From: CAZAQK01 sp046344715
GTDB taxonomy: Bacteria; Pseudomonadota; Alphaproteobacteria; Rickettsiales; SXRF01
Length of the DNA: 64,000 nucleotides
Assembly (NCBI GenBank): GCA_046344715.1
Contig: JBKDKX010000006.1
Span: 1-64,000, forward strand
Direction: 5' to 3'
Part shown: positions 16,634-23,767 of the stretch, one piece after another
Position numbering within the stretch: position 1 is the stretch's first letter
Layout of the letters: every line of letters starts with the position of its first letter
The notes under the pieces: model-generated
What the model was told of the DNA's origin: nothing
Database searches by the model: none
The model's input: the letters and a program-made list of their open reading frames with translations, nothing else
Position numbers and translations under genes: made by a program

Positions 16634-17743
16634 TTACGACCCGTCCGGCATGGTGGGTGCGGCTGCTTCCGTTTCTCCCGTCTTCGGCGGGCGAGCAGCG
16701 TCCCATGTTTCCTGAATAGTTACAGGTTTACCAGGGCTGGCGCGCCCCACACCGCGCACGATTACCAGTTCGCCTTCTTCTACTCCTTCTACTACTTCAA
16801 GAATGCCGGGACGGCGCGTGCCAGTTTTGATGCGACGCTCCTCCACCATTTTTGTTTCCGGATTCACCACCAGCGCAAAATGCTCCGTCTGCCGTTGCAG
16901 GATGCTTTCCTCCGGCAATACTACCGGGGTACGAACATTCTGAAGTAGTATGACGTTCATCAGCAGACCGGGGCGAATCGTACCCTCCGGGTTGGGGATG
17001 AGGGCACGCACCAGAATACTGCGCGTCACCGGATCCACGCGCGTGTCTACCTGCTCCACATTTCCTGTAAACACATTATTTTGCAGCGCCTCGGTGCGCG
17101 CCTCGATGGATGTACCGGGTTTGAGCGAAGCCAGATGAATAGCCGGCACGCTGAAATCCAGCTTGATGTTGCTGGTATCATCGATGGTGGTGATGACATC
17201 ACCCGGCTGCACCAGCGCCCCCACCGAAAGACGGCGGATGCCCACCGTGCCGTTGAACGGTGCACGCAACGTGCGATCTTCTATCCGTGCCTCAATACCT
17301 TTAATTTCACGCAGCACGATCTGTATCAGTGTCTGCCGCTCATCGTAATCGCGCTGTGAGGCGGCTTTGCCTTTCAGCAAACCTTTGATGCGCTCAAGCT
17401 CGCGCTGGTGCTCTTCCAGCCGCGCCTTCGCCACCGCCAGTTGTGCCTGCTCCTCCCGCTGCTCCAGCCGGGCGATGACATCGCCTTTCTTGACCTGCTG
17501 GCCATCGGTGAAATGAATTTCACTGATGGTTTCAGAGGCAGTAGCGGTGACGGTGATGGATTCGTTGGCATAAGCCGTGCCCAGCGCTTCCACGTTATCA
17601 AAAATCTCCTGACGGTACGCCTTGACGACGCTGACGGGAACAGCTCCGCCACCGCGCGCATCCTTTTCACCGCCCCGCATCGCAAACAAGGCAACCGCTA
17701 CAACGCCAAGCGCAACCGCAGAATATAACCAGAATTTTCGCAT
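16634..17743 (-). CDS. RND efflux periplasmic adaptor (membrane fusion protein)
   Basis: A 369-residue adaptor with one N-terminal membrane anchor (FWLYSAVALGVVAVALFAM). The lipoyl half-motif is GTAYANESITVTATASETISEIHFTDGQQVKKGDVIARLEQ; an alpha-hairpin (AVAKARLEEHQRELERIKGLLKGKAASQRDYDE) and the returning RTLRAPFNGTVGIRRLSVGALVQPGDVITTI follow. This is the HlyD/AcrA pattern that links pump and outer-membrane channel. It is the first gene of the efflux operon, 3 bases before the pump gene. About 85 bases separate its start from a remnant integrase gene. No dedicated regulator gene is adjacent. Confidence 0.93.
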   Translation of the reverse strand: MRKFWLYSAVALGVVAVALFAMRGGEKDARGGGAVPVSVVKAYRQEIFDNVEALGTAYANESITVTATASETISEIHFTDGQQVKKGDVIARLEQREEQAQLAVAKARLEEHQRELERIKGLLKGKAASQRDYDERQTLIQIVLREIKGIEARIEDRTLRAPFNGTVGIRRLSVGALVQPGDVITTIDDTSNIKLDFSVPAIHLASLKPGTSIEARTEALQNNVFTGNVEQVDTRVDPVTRSILVRALIPNPEGTIRPGLLMNVILLQNVRTPVVLPEESILQRQTEHFALVVNPETKMVEERRIKTGTRRPGILEVVEGVEEGELVIVRGVGRASPGKPVTIQETWDAARPPKTGETEAAAPTMPDGS

Positions 17744-17828
17744 AGAGTACCCAGAAATTTCTAAGCCGGGATACTAGACGAATTATGTTTCCGTGTCAGC
17801 CCTTACTATTGTTCGCGTGCTGCCGCTG

Positions 17829-18179
17829 CTAAGGATACTCAACATTGGAGGCGAACGTTAATAGAGGCAGGTCTGCCCTTATGTCTCTTAGCTTGGTAGT
17901 GCCGATTTGCTCACCAAACCAGTGTAACACCATCTTTTCCTTATCCCATGTGGCTTTGTGCTTACATTCATTCAGCCAGCGTTTGCTTGCTTCCTGCCAT
18001 GTATGATTGCCGATTAGAACGCTCTGTGGGGCTTTGATAAGTTGCGCCTTGAGCAAATCATGCTTCTGCTGCGCTTCCTGCTTATCGCTCAACTCAGTGC
18101 TTCTGCGTACTTTCTTGCCATTAGGAGCGACTAGATAAATCCACCAAATACCGTTTCTTTCATAGAGTGACATACACAC
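17829..18179 (-). pseudogene. Remnant of a phage-type integrase at tRNA-Ile
   Basis: A 116-codon frame whose N-terminus (MSLYERNGIWWIYLVAPNGKKVRRSTELSDKQEAQQKHDLLKAQL) matches the N-terminal region of phage tyrosine integrases, followed by a core-binding-like helical part (TWQEASKRWLNECKHKATWDKEKMVLHWFGEQIG). It ends after 116 residues with no catalytic domain, so it cannot recombine DNA. It starts about 75 bases from the 3' end of tRNA-Ile and points away from it, the same geometry as the intact integrase at tRNA-Glu. It is best read as the scar of an element once integrated here. Confidence 0.75.
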
Positions 18180-18252
18180 CTCTTAGGACACAAATTAGGA
18201 CACAAAGCCCTAAGATGTGTGGGTGTGAGGTGTTATAACCCATTGAAAAGAA

Positions 18253-18328
18253 TGGTGGGGGGTGAGGGACTTGAACCCACGACCAAGGCGTTATGAGCGC
18301 CCTGCTCTAACCACTGAGCTAACCCCCC
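18253..18328 (-). tRNA. tRNA-Ile (CAT anticodon, lysidine type)
   Basis: On the minus strand a cloverleaf runs from GGGGGGTTAGCTC to CACCCCCCACCA, with D-arm GCTC/GAGC, anticodon stem GGGCG/CGCCT and loop CTCATAA, giving anticodon CAT. The body (TTAGCTCAGTGGTTAGAGCA and TTGGTCG, GGTTCAAGTCC) is much closer to the E. coli minor tRNA-Ile2 than to elongator tRNA-Met, so it should be modified by TilS to read AUA. CCA is encoded. It carries the integrase remnant downstream. Confidence 0.85.
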
Positions 18329-18343
18329 GATATGATATTTGTA

Positions 18344-18420
18344 TCCCGCTTCTAAGCGGTTAGAGCATTAAACTCAAGTGCCGTATGGCTGAGCACTGAG
18401 CTAACACCCTTTCGGGTTAC
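18344..18420. other. tRNA-like debris beside tRNA-Ile
   Basis: The minus strand of 18391-18415 reads GGGTGTTAGCTCAGTG, close to the 5' end of the adjacent tRNA-Ile. The plus strand near 18354-18374 reads GCGGTTAGAGCA, close to that tRNA's D-arm, in the opposite orientation. No full cloverleaf forms. These look like shuffled tRNA fragments left by past integration; chance similarity cannot be excluded. The rest of 18421-18553 holds a simple GTGGCTAGTTGTTAGTGGCTAG tract and the rpmE leader. Confidence 0.3.
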
Positions 18421-18553
18421 CAGTGGCTAGTTGTTAGTGGCTAGTAAACTGGTTTTCAACCATTTTTACGGCCTGGTGGCCAATTATGACTATTTCCCTT
18501 GCATTTCTACAAGGTTTGGGCTAACTAACCCCTCCCAAATATAAGGATTGGTT

Positions 18554-18826
18554 ATGAAACAAGGCATACACCCGGATTATCACCGTATCACCATTAAAAT
18601 GACGGATGGTACCACGTACGACACATTTTCCACCTACGGCAAGGAAGGCGATGTGCTGCAGCTTGACGTTGACCCAAAAACCCACCCCGCATGGACAGGT
18701 GGCGTGAATCTCCGCAAAACCGGCCAGATGGAAAAATTCCAGAACAAATTTGGCGCGTTTAATGTCAGCGGCAAAAAAGACGCGGCGAAAAAAGAAGAGA
18801 AAAAAGACGATAAAAAGTCTAATTAG
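18554..18826 (+). CDS. rpmE: Ribosomal protein L31
   Basis: A 90-residue protein starting MKQGIHPDYHRITIKMTDGTTYDTFSTYGKEGDVLQLDVDPKTHPAWTG, the conserved L31 core; the sequence then continues NLRKTGQMEKFQNKFG. I used the ATG at 18554, since AAGGA at 18543-18547 is properly spaced; a TTG at 18548 is too close. The zinc-binding Cys residues of the C+ form are absent, so this is the zinc-independent type. The Lys-rich tail (KKDAAKKEEKKDDKKSN) is longer than usual but common in alphaproteobacterial L31. Confidence 0.93.
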   Translation: MKQGIHPDYHRITIKMTDGTTYDTFSTYGKEGDVLQLDVDPKTHPAWTGGVNLRKTGQMEKFQNKFGAFNVSGKKDAAKKEEKKDDKKSN

Positions 18827-18836
18827 CCAATAAAAA

Positions 18837-18855
18837 AGCACCTTTCCGGTGCTTC
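18837..18855 (+). terminator. Hairpin after rpmE
   Basis: AAGCACCTTTCCGGTGCTT forms a 7-bp stem with a 5-base loop just after the rpmE stop. An A-run precedes it but only a short T-tract follows (TTCACG), so on the plus strand it is a weak terminator. It would act better for transcription from the minus strand, where the A-run becomes a T-tract. Confidence 0.55.
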
Positions 18856-18905
18856 ACGAATAAGAGGCGGGCTACATGCTCGCCGTTTTATTTATCCGCT
18901 TTTGG

Positions 18906-19193
18906 TTATTTCACCACTTCGTCCACCCTACAACGTCTCAGCACTTCTTCACGCTGCAAATACACACGTAATGCTTTTTCCAGTTGCGGCCAAGAAATGC
19001 CATACTCCCCATCAAACTGCTCTTTAGCCACTTCAAACACCTTCATGGCTTCCGCTTGAGTTAATTTCTTAAGATTCCGCTGCTCGCAGATAAAATTCAC
19101 ATCATCCACGTGCCATAATTCATCCATAAAATATCCGTATTCTTTGAGCAGCTGCCGCGCTGCCTCTATTATTTTTATAGTATTAACGTCCAT
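18906..19193 (-). CDS. Hypothetical helical protein
   Basis: A 95-residue protein of unknown family: KIIEAARQLLKEYGYFMDELWHVDDVNFICEQRNLKKLTQAEAMKVFEVAKEQFDGEYGISWPQLEKALRVYLQREEVL gives four predicted helices rich in acidic residues. No signal peptide or membrane segment. The start has a suitable leader (AAGAGGTGTAATTATG on its strand). It faces away from dnaK, with a 296-base AT-rich gap between. The gap contains a TTAA-N7-TTAA element about 50 bases upstream of its start. I do not recognise it, although the compositional bias fits a real gene. Confidence 0.6.
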   Translation of the reverse strand: MDVNTIKIIEAARQLLKEYGYFMDELWHVDDVNFICEQRNLKKLTQAEAMKVFEVAKEQFDGEYGISWPQLEKALRVYLQREEVLRRCRVDEVVK

Positions 19194-19489
19194 AATTACA
19201 CCTCTTAATAAAAATTAGTGATTATGTTAATAAATGTTAATTATTAATTATTGGTTAATACTTATTAATAATATTGTGTTTTTGCGCACTATCTGCATGC
19301 TACCTTGAATATCACGCCAAAAATGATGGTCTGGAAGGGAAGATATTAAAAAAATGCAGTAAGGCTATTGCGTTTGGAAAATAAGCACTTATATCAGTTT
19401 TGTCCAAACCCTGTAACAAAGCGGTCACTGGTTAGAAAAATACAATTTTTCCAGTTAGTTATCGCGATATTAAGATAGAGAGAACTGTT
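19194..19489. promoter_or_regulatory. Intergenic region upstream of dnaK with CtrA-like and inverted-repeat sites
   Basis: TTAA-N7-TTAA, the CtrA half-site spacing, is at 19244-19258 in a very AT-rich stretch, so chance is a real possibility. GTTTGGA at 19372-19378 pairs with TCCAAAC at 19403-19409. A second imperfect stem, CTGGTTAGAAAAA...TTTTTCCAG, lies at about 19429-19453. The two inverted repeats fall within about 120 bases of the dnaK start and could be leader structures. No clear heat-shock sigma promoter or CIRCE operator was seen. Confidence 0.35.
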
Positions 19490-21415
19490 ATGAGCAAAAT
19501 TATCGGTATTGATCTTGGTACAACCAATAGCTGTGTCGCTATCATGGATGGTGGCAGTGTAAAAGTAATTCACAGTCCGGAAGGCCGCAACGTGGTGCCA
19601 TCTGTAGTCGCCTTCGCAGACAATGGCGAGCGGTTAGTAGGTGATTCTGCAAAGCGTCAGGCTGTAACAAATCCAGAGAATACACTATTTGCAATTAAGC
19701 GCCTCATCGGCCGCAACTTTGCTGATCCGATGGTAAAGAAAGACATGGGTCTTGTGCCTTACAAAATCGTGAAAGCAGATAGTGGTGATGCATGGGTGGA
19801 ATGCCGTGGTGAAAAATATTCGCCTTCACAGATTTCTGCGTTCACACTCATGAAAATGAAAGAAGTGGCGGAAGCCTATCTGGGTGAGAAAGTGTCACAG
19901 GCAGTCATCACTGTACCCGCATATTTCAACGACGCACAGCGTCAAGCCACCAAAGATGCCGGCCGCATCGCAGGCCTTGATGTGCTGCGTATTATCAACG
20001 AACCAACGGCAGCAGCACTCGCCTATGGCCTTGATAAAGACAAGAAAGAAGGCAAAACCATTGCGGTATATGACCTTGGCGGTGGTACGTTCGACGTATC
20101 AGTACTTGAAATTGACGATGGCGTATTCGAAGTAAAAGCCACCAATGGCGATACGTTCTTGGGCGGTGAAGATTTCGACAGCCGCATCATTGATTTCCTC
20201 GCTGATGAATTCAAACGTGATCAAGGCATTGACCTGCGCGGTGACAAGCTTGCACTGCAACGCCTGAAGGAAGCGGCAGAAAAAGCAAAAATCGAACTTT
20301 CAAGCAGCATTCAGACCGATGTCAACCTGCCATTCATCACCGCGGATGCCAGCGGCCCGAAACACTTAAATATCAAATTAAGCCGCGCCAAACTGGAATC
20401 TCTGGTAGATGAACTTATTGCAAAAACCATCGAGCCTTGCCGCGCTGCGCTGAAAGACGCAGGACTCAAACCATCAGACATTGATGAAGTGATTCTGGTG
20501 GGCGGTATGACGCGTATGCCGAAAGTCATCGAGAAAGTAAAAGAATTCTTCGGCAAAGAACCACATAAAGGCGTAAACCCTGACGAGGTGGTAGCGATGG
20601 GTGCAGCTATTCAGGGTGCTGTATTGCGTGGCGATGTGAAAGACGTGCTTCTTCTCGACGTCACCCCACTGTCACTTGGCATTGAAACACTTGGCGGTGT
20701 ATTTACGCGTCTCATTGATCGCAACACCACTATCCCAACCAAGAAATCACAGACCTTCTCAACCGCTGATGATAATCAAACAGCCGTAACCATACGCGTG
20801 TTCCAGGGTGAACGAGAAATGGCGGCTGATAATAAAATGCTTGGTCAGTTTGATCTGGTGGGTATACCGCCCTCTCCTCGCGGCATCCCGCAGATTGAGG
20901 TGACATTTGATATTGATGCCAACGGTATTGTGAACGTATCAGCTAAAGATAAAGCCACCGGCAAAGAACAGCAAATTCGCATTCAGGCATCGGGCGGTCT
21001 TTCCGATGCAGATATTGAACGCATGGTGAAAGAAGCCGAAGCCAACGCCGAAGCAGATAAAAAACGCCGCGCGCTGGTGGAAGCAAAGAATCAGGCAGAA
21101 GGTCTCATTCATGCGTCAGAAAAATCACTGGCTGAGCATGGCGCAAAAGTATCTTCGGCTGAAAAAGAAGCGATTGAAAATGATATCAAGTCACTCAAAG
21201 ATGCACTGACTTCTGAAGATGTATCACGCATCGAGCAAGGTACGCAGACACTCAGCCAGTCTTCCATGAAGCTCGGCGAAGCGATGTATAAAGCGCAGCA
21301 GGACGCAGCAGCGGCAGGTGGCTCCTCATCTGATGCAAGCAATGCTTCCGGTGGTGAGAATGTCGTTGACGCTACATTCGAAGAAGTAGATGAAAATAAG
21401 AAGAAAAATGGGTAA
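19490..21415 (+). CDS. dnaK: Chaperone DnaK (Hsp70)
   Basis: A 641-residue Hsp70. The N-terminal ATPase domain shows IIGIDLGTTNSCVAIMDGG, VPAYFNDAQRQATKDAG, NEPTAAALAYG, DLGGGTFDVSVLEI and the GGMTRMPKV phosphate loop. The substrate-binding domain starts with DVTPLSLGIETLGG, and the C-terminus ends VVDATFEEVDENKKKNG. It folds and refolds proteins with DnaJ and GrpE; dnaJ follows 96 bases downstream. A ribosome site (GAGAGAACTGTT) precedes the ATG. No truncation. Confidence 0.98.
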   Translation: MSKIIGIDLGTTNSCVAIMDGGSVKVIHSPEGRNVVPSVVAFADNGERLVGDSAKRQAVTNPENTLFAIKRLIGRNFADPMVKKDMGLVPYKIVKADSGDAWVECRGEKYSPSQISAFTLMKMKEVAEAYLGEKVSQAVITVPAYFNDAQRQATKDAGRIAGLDVLRIINEPTAAALAYGLDKDKKEGKTIAVYDLGGGTFDVSVLEIDDGVFEVKATNGDTFLGGEDFDSRIIDFLADEFKRDQGIDLRGDKLALQRLKEAAEKAKIELSSSIQTDVNLPFITADASGPKHLNIKLSRAKLESLVDELIAKTIEPCRAALKDAGLKPSDIDEVILVGGMTRMPKVIEKVKEFFGKEPHKGVNPDEVVAMGAAIQGAVLRGDVKDVLLLDVTPLSLGIETLGGVFTRLIDRNTTIPTKKSQTFSTADDNQTAVTIRVFQGEREMAADNKMLGQFDLVGIPPSPRGIPQIEVTFDIDANGIVNVSAKDKATGKEQQIRIQASGGLSDADIERMVKEAEANAEADKKRRALVEAKNQAEGLIHASEKSLAEHGAKVSSAEKEAIENDIKSLKDALTSEDVSRIEQGTQTLSQSSMKLGEAMYKAQQDAAAAGGSSSDASNASGGENVVDATFEEVDENKKKNG

Positions 21416-21423
21416 TGGAGTAC

Positions 21424-21464
21424 GGAGTGGTGGAGTAATGGGATAAAATCCTTTCCACCACTCC
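21424..21464 (+). terminator. Long-stem hairpin in the dnaK-dnaJ gap
   Basis: GGAGTGGTGGA (21424-21434) pairs perfectly with TCCACCACTCC (21454-21464) over a 19-base loop. No strong T-tract follows (TTACTTTC), so it may attenuate or stabilise rather than end transcription. The next 40 bases are a simple CCACCACCCCATAACCCCATAACTCC tract of the kind seen in other gaps of this window. Confidence 0.45.
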
Positions 21465-21511
21465 TTACTTTCTAGTCCACCACCCCATAACCCCATAACT
21501 CCACCACTTCT

Positions 21512-22645
21512 ATGGCAACCAAACGCGACTTCTACGAAATCCTCGGCGTATCTAAAACCGCCAGTGCCGATGAGCTGAAAAAGGCTTATCGCAAGCTCGC
21601 CATGCAATATCATCCGGATAAGAACCCGGGCGATGCCAAAGCCGAAGAACGCTTCAAAGAAATCAGCCACGCCTATGATGTGCTGTCTGATGATCAGAAA
21701 CGCGCTGCCTATGATCGTTTTGGCCATGATGCCTTTAATCAAGGCGCCGGTGGTGGTGCTGGTGCTGGTGGATTTGATTTCTCCAGCGGATTCGCCGATA
21801 TTTTTGAAGATTTGTTTGGTGGCATGGGCGGTGGTCCAAGGCGCAGTAGCACAGGGCCTGCACGCGGCACCGATTTGCGCTACAACCTTGAGGTAACTTT
21901 AGAGGAAGCCTTCAAAGGCAAACAGGAAAAAATCACCATCACCACCGCAGTCGCTTGCGATTCCTGCAAAGGTAGTGGCAGTGAAAAAGGATCCAGCCCC
22001 ATCACCTGCCCAAGCTGTAATGGCGCAGGGCGCGTGCGTGTAAGCCAAGGGTTCTTCACCATGGAACGCACCTGCTCCGGTTGCGGCGGACAGGGGAAAA
22101 TCATCAAAGACGCGTGCAAATCATGCGCCGGTTCTGGCCGCACGCGCAAGGAGAAAACCCTCTCCGTCAGCATCCCTGCCGGTGTGGAAGAAGGCACACG
22201 CATCCGCCTTTCCGGTGAAGGGGAAGTAGGCGCGCGTGGAGGATCTGCCGGAGATTTATATATTTTCCTTTCGGTGAAGCCACACAAACTCTTTAAGCGC
22301 GATGAGGCAGATATTCACTGCCAGATTCCTATTCGTATGACGACTGCAGCACTCGGTGGCTCGGTGGAAGTGCCGACCATTGATGGCGCGCGTATGAAAG
22401 TCACCATCCCTGAAGGCACGCAGCCTGGCCACCAGTTCCGCCTGCGCGGCAAGGGCATGAGCGTGCTGCGTTCGCAGAACCGTGGCGACATGTATATCCA
22501 TGTGCAGGTGGAAACACCGGTGAAGCTTACCAAAAAGCAAAAAGAATTGCTGCGCGAATTCGAAAAAACGGATGGCAATACCAGCCCGGAAACCGATAGT
22601 TTCTTCTCCAAAGTCAAAGAATTCTGGGGTGATTTGAAGGAATGA
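21512..22645 (+). CDS. dnaJ: Co-chaperone DnaJ (Hsp40)
   Basis: A 377-residue type I DnaJ. The J domain (DFYEILGVSKTASADELKKAYRKLAMQYHPDKNPGD, with HPD near residue 33) stimulates DnaK ATPase. A Gly-rich linker follows (GAGGGAGAGGFDFSSG), then four CxxCxGxG zinc repeats (CDSCKGSG, CPSCNGAG, CSGCGGQG, CKSCAGSG) and the C-terminal substrate-binding beta domains. Complete and canonical. Four bases after its stop begins a degenerate copy of the AGCCCC...GGTCTGGT repeat. Confidence 0.97.
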   Translation: MATKRDFYEILGVSKTASADELKKAYRKLAMQYHPDKNPGDAKAEERFKEISHAYDVLSDDQKRAAYDRFGHDAFNQGAGGGAGAGGFDFSSGFADIFEDLFGGMGGGPRRSSTGPARGTDLRYNLEVTLEEAFKGKQEKITITTAVACDSCKGSGSEKGSSPITCPSCNGAGRVRVSQGFFTMERTCSGCGGQGKIIKDACKSCAGSGRTRKEKTLSVSIPAGVEEGTRIRLSGEGEVGARGGSAGDLYIFLSVKPHKLFKRDEADIHCQIPIRMTTAALGGSVEVPTIDGARMKVTIPEGTQPGHQFRLRGKGMSVLRSQNRGDMYIHVQVETPVKLTKKQKELLREFEKTDGNTSPETDSFFSKVKEFWGDLKE

Positions 22646-22648
22646 CAC

Positions 22649-22787
22649 AGCCCCACCGTATGGCGAGGTCTGGTTTCTTTACAACACAGACCGTACTCTG
22701 GTAAAAGAATACCACAGAAGCGTAAACAAGGTATAATGTGACAAAAATTACCCTATTAAAGCCAAACTCCGCAACAAGTGTGGGGCT
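22649..22787 (+). promoter_or_regulatory. dapB leader with nested inverted repeats and degenerate repeat copy
   Basis: AGCCCCAC at 22649-22656 is complementary to GTGGGGCT at 22780-22787, which contains the dapB ribosome site. Between them lie the pair GGTCTG/CAGACC (about 22667-22690) and a shorter TGGT/ACCA pair. The 5' part resembles the double-hairpin repeat at 37719 and 46984. A TATAAT hexamer at 22732-22737 could be a dapB -10 box, in which case the 5' arm would not be in the transcript. A switch role is speculative. Confidence 0.4.
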
Positions 22788-22790
22788 GAT

Positions 22791-23576
22791 ATGAAAATTG
22801 CAATCGCAGGCTGTCTTGGCCGCATGGGTAGCGCACTGATTGAAGCAGTGCAAGCGGATGCCCGTTTTCAACTCGTGGCCGGAAGCGAACGGGCGAATTA
22901 TGAAAGCGTCGATGTGCAAACGCAGCTGGCAGCCTTTGGTTGTGGTAATATGCTGGTAACCAGCGATCCGGTGGCCGTTGCAAAAGCCGCCAGCGCCGTG
23001 ATTGATTTCACTTCACCCGAAGCTACACTGGCAATGGCAGAGGCTGTTGCAGCGCAGGGCGGTATCCATATCATCGGTACGACGGGTTTTACACCTGAAC
23101 AACTCAAAGCACTAAAACAATATGCAAAAAAAGCCTGCATCGTGCAGTCGGGCAATTTCTCGCTGGGTGTAAACCTTGTGGCAAAACTTGCTGGAGTATC
23201 TGCAAGTGTGCTTGATGCGTCATATGACGCAGAAATTTATGAAATGCATCACAAGCACAAAAAAGATGCGCCTTCCGGTACCGCTCTGATGCTGGGGAAT
23301 GCCATTGCTGAAGCCCGAGGGGTATCACTTGCCGATAAACAGGTAACAAACCGGAATGGCTTGCGCAAGGAAGGTGATATTGGATTCTCGGTAGCTCGCG
23401 GCGGCGAAGTGGTAGGTATCCATACCGTTACTTTTGCAGGCACGCATGAAGTAATTGAGATCAAACATCAGGGATTCTCGCGCAGTATTTATGCACAAGG
23501 GGCACTACACGCGGTTCGCTGGGCCAAAGGTAAAAGACCTGGGCTATATTCCATGCAGGATGTGCTGGGATTGTAA
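22791..23576 (+). CDS. dapB: 4-hydroxy-tetrahydrodipicolinate reductase
   Basis: A 261-residue enzyme of lysine and meso-diaminopimelate synthesis, supplying the peptidoglycan cross-linking residue. The nucleotide-binding N-terminus is IAIAGCLGRMGSALIEAV. VIDFTSPEATLAMAE and IIGTTGFTPEQ follow, and the catalytic EMHHKHKKDAPSGTALMLG carries the His pair and Lys. The C-terminus ends ARGGEVVGIHTVTFAGTHEVIEIKHQGFSR...GLYSMQDVLGL, as expected. Length is normal. The ribosome site GTGGGG lies within the 3' arm of the inverted repeat described for its leader. Confidence 0.96.
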   Translation: MKIAIAGCLGRMGSALIEAVQADARFQLVAGSERANYESVDVQTQLAAFGCGNMLVTSDPVAVAKAASAVIDFTSPEATLAMAEAVAAQGGIHIIGTTGFTPEQLKALKQYAKKACIVQSGNFSLGVNLVAKLAGVSASVLDASYDAEIYEMHHKHKKDAPSGTALMLGNAIAEARGVSLADKQVTNRNGLRKEGDIGFSVARGGEVVGIHTVTFAGTHEVIEIKHQGFSRSIYAQGALHAVRWAKGKRPGLYSMQDVLGL

Positions 23577-23620
23577 TTTTACCCCTTCCGTGCCACACGG
23601 CTGGCACTTAGTATGTGTGC

Positions 23621-23767
23621 ATGACACATACGCTACACCTTGAATACACATTCCAAACTATTACGCTGCGCCCTGCCCTTGCGGCACTGCACAGAATTGA
23701 GGCAGAGACAGGCATTGCCCTTACCACGCTGGCAGGCTGGGCACAACAGGGAAGCAGAAATCTTTAA
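23621..23767 (+). CDS. Short ORF resembling part of a phage/GTA tail-assembly protein
   Basis: A 48-codon frame (MTHTLHLEYTFQTITLRPAL, then AALHRIEAETGIALTTLAGWAQQGSRNL) between dapB and the convergent sensor kinase gene, overlapping the latter's stop by 4 bases. The T-L-R-P-x-L-A-A-L-x-x-I-E-A-x-T-G pattern recalls the N-terminal part of gene-transfer-agent gp10-like tail-assembly proteins, which are about twice this length. No good ribosome site is seen. It may be a fragment, or not a gene at all. Confidence 0.3.
   Translation: MTHTLHLEYTFQTITLRPALAALHRIEAETGIALTTLAGWAQQGSRNL

Noticed and set aside
13569..16715. Several plus-strand open frames of 60-206 codons across the RND pump genes
   Set aside because: They are opposite-strand shadows of GC-rich coding sequence with no ribosome sites and no recognisable domains.
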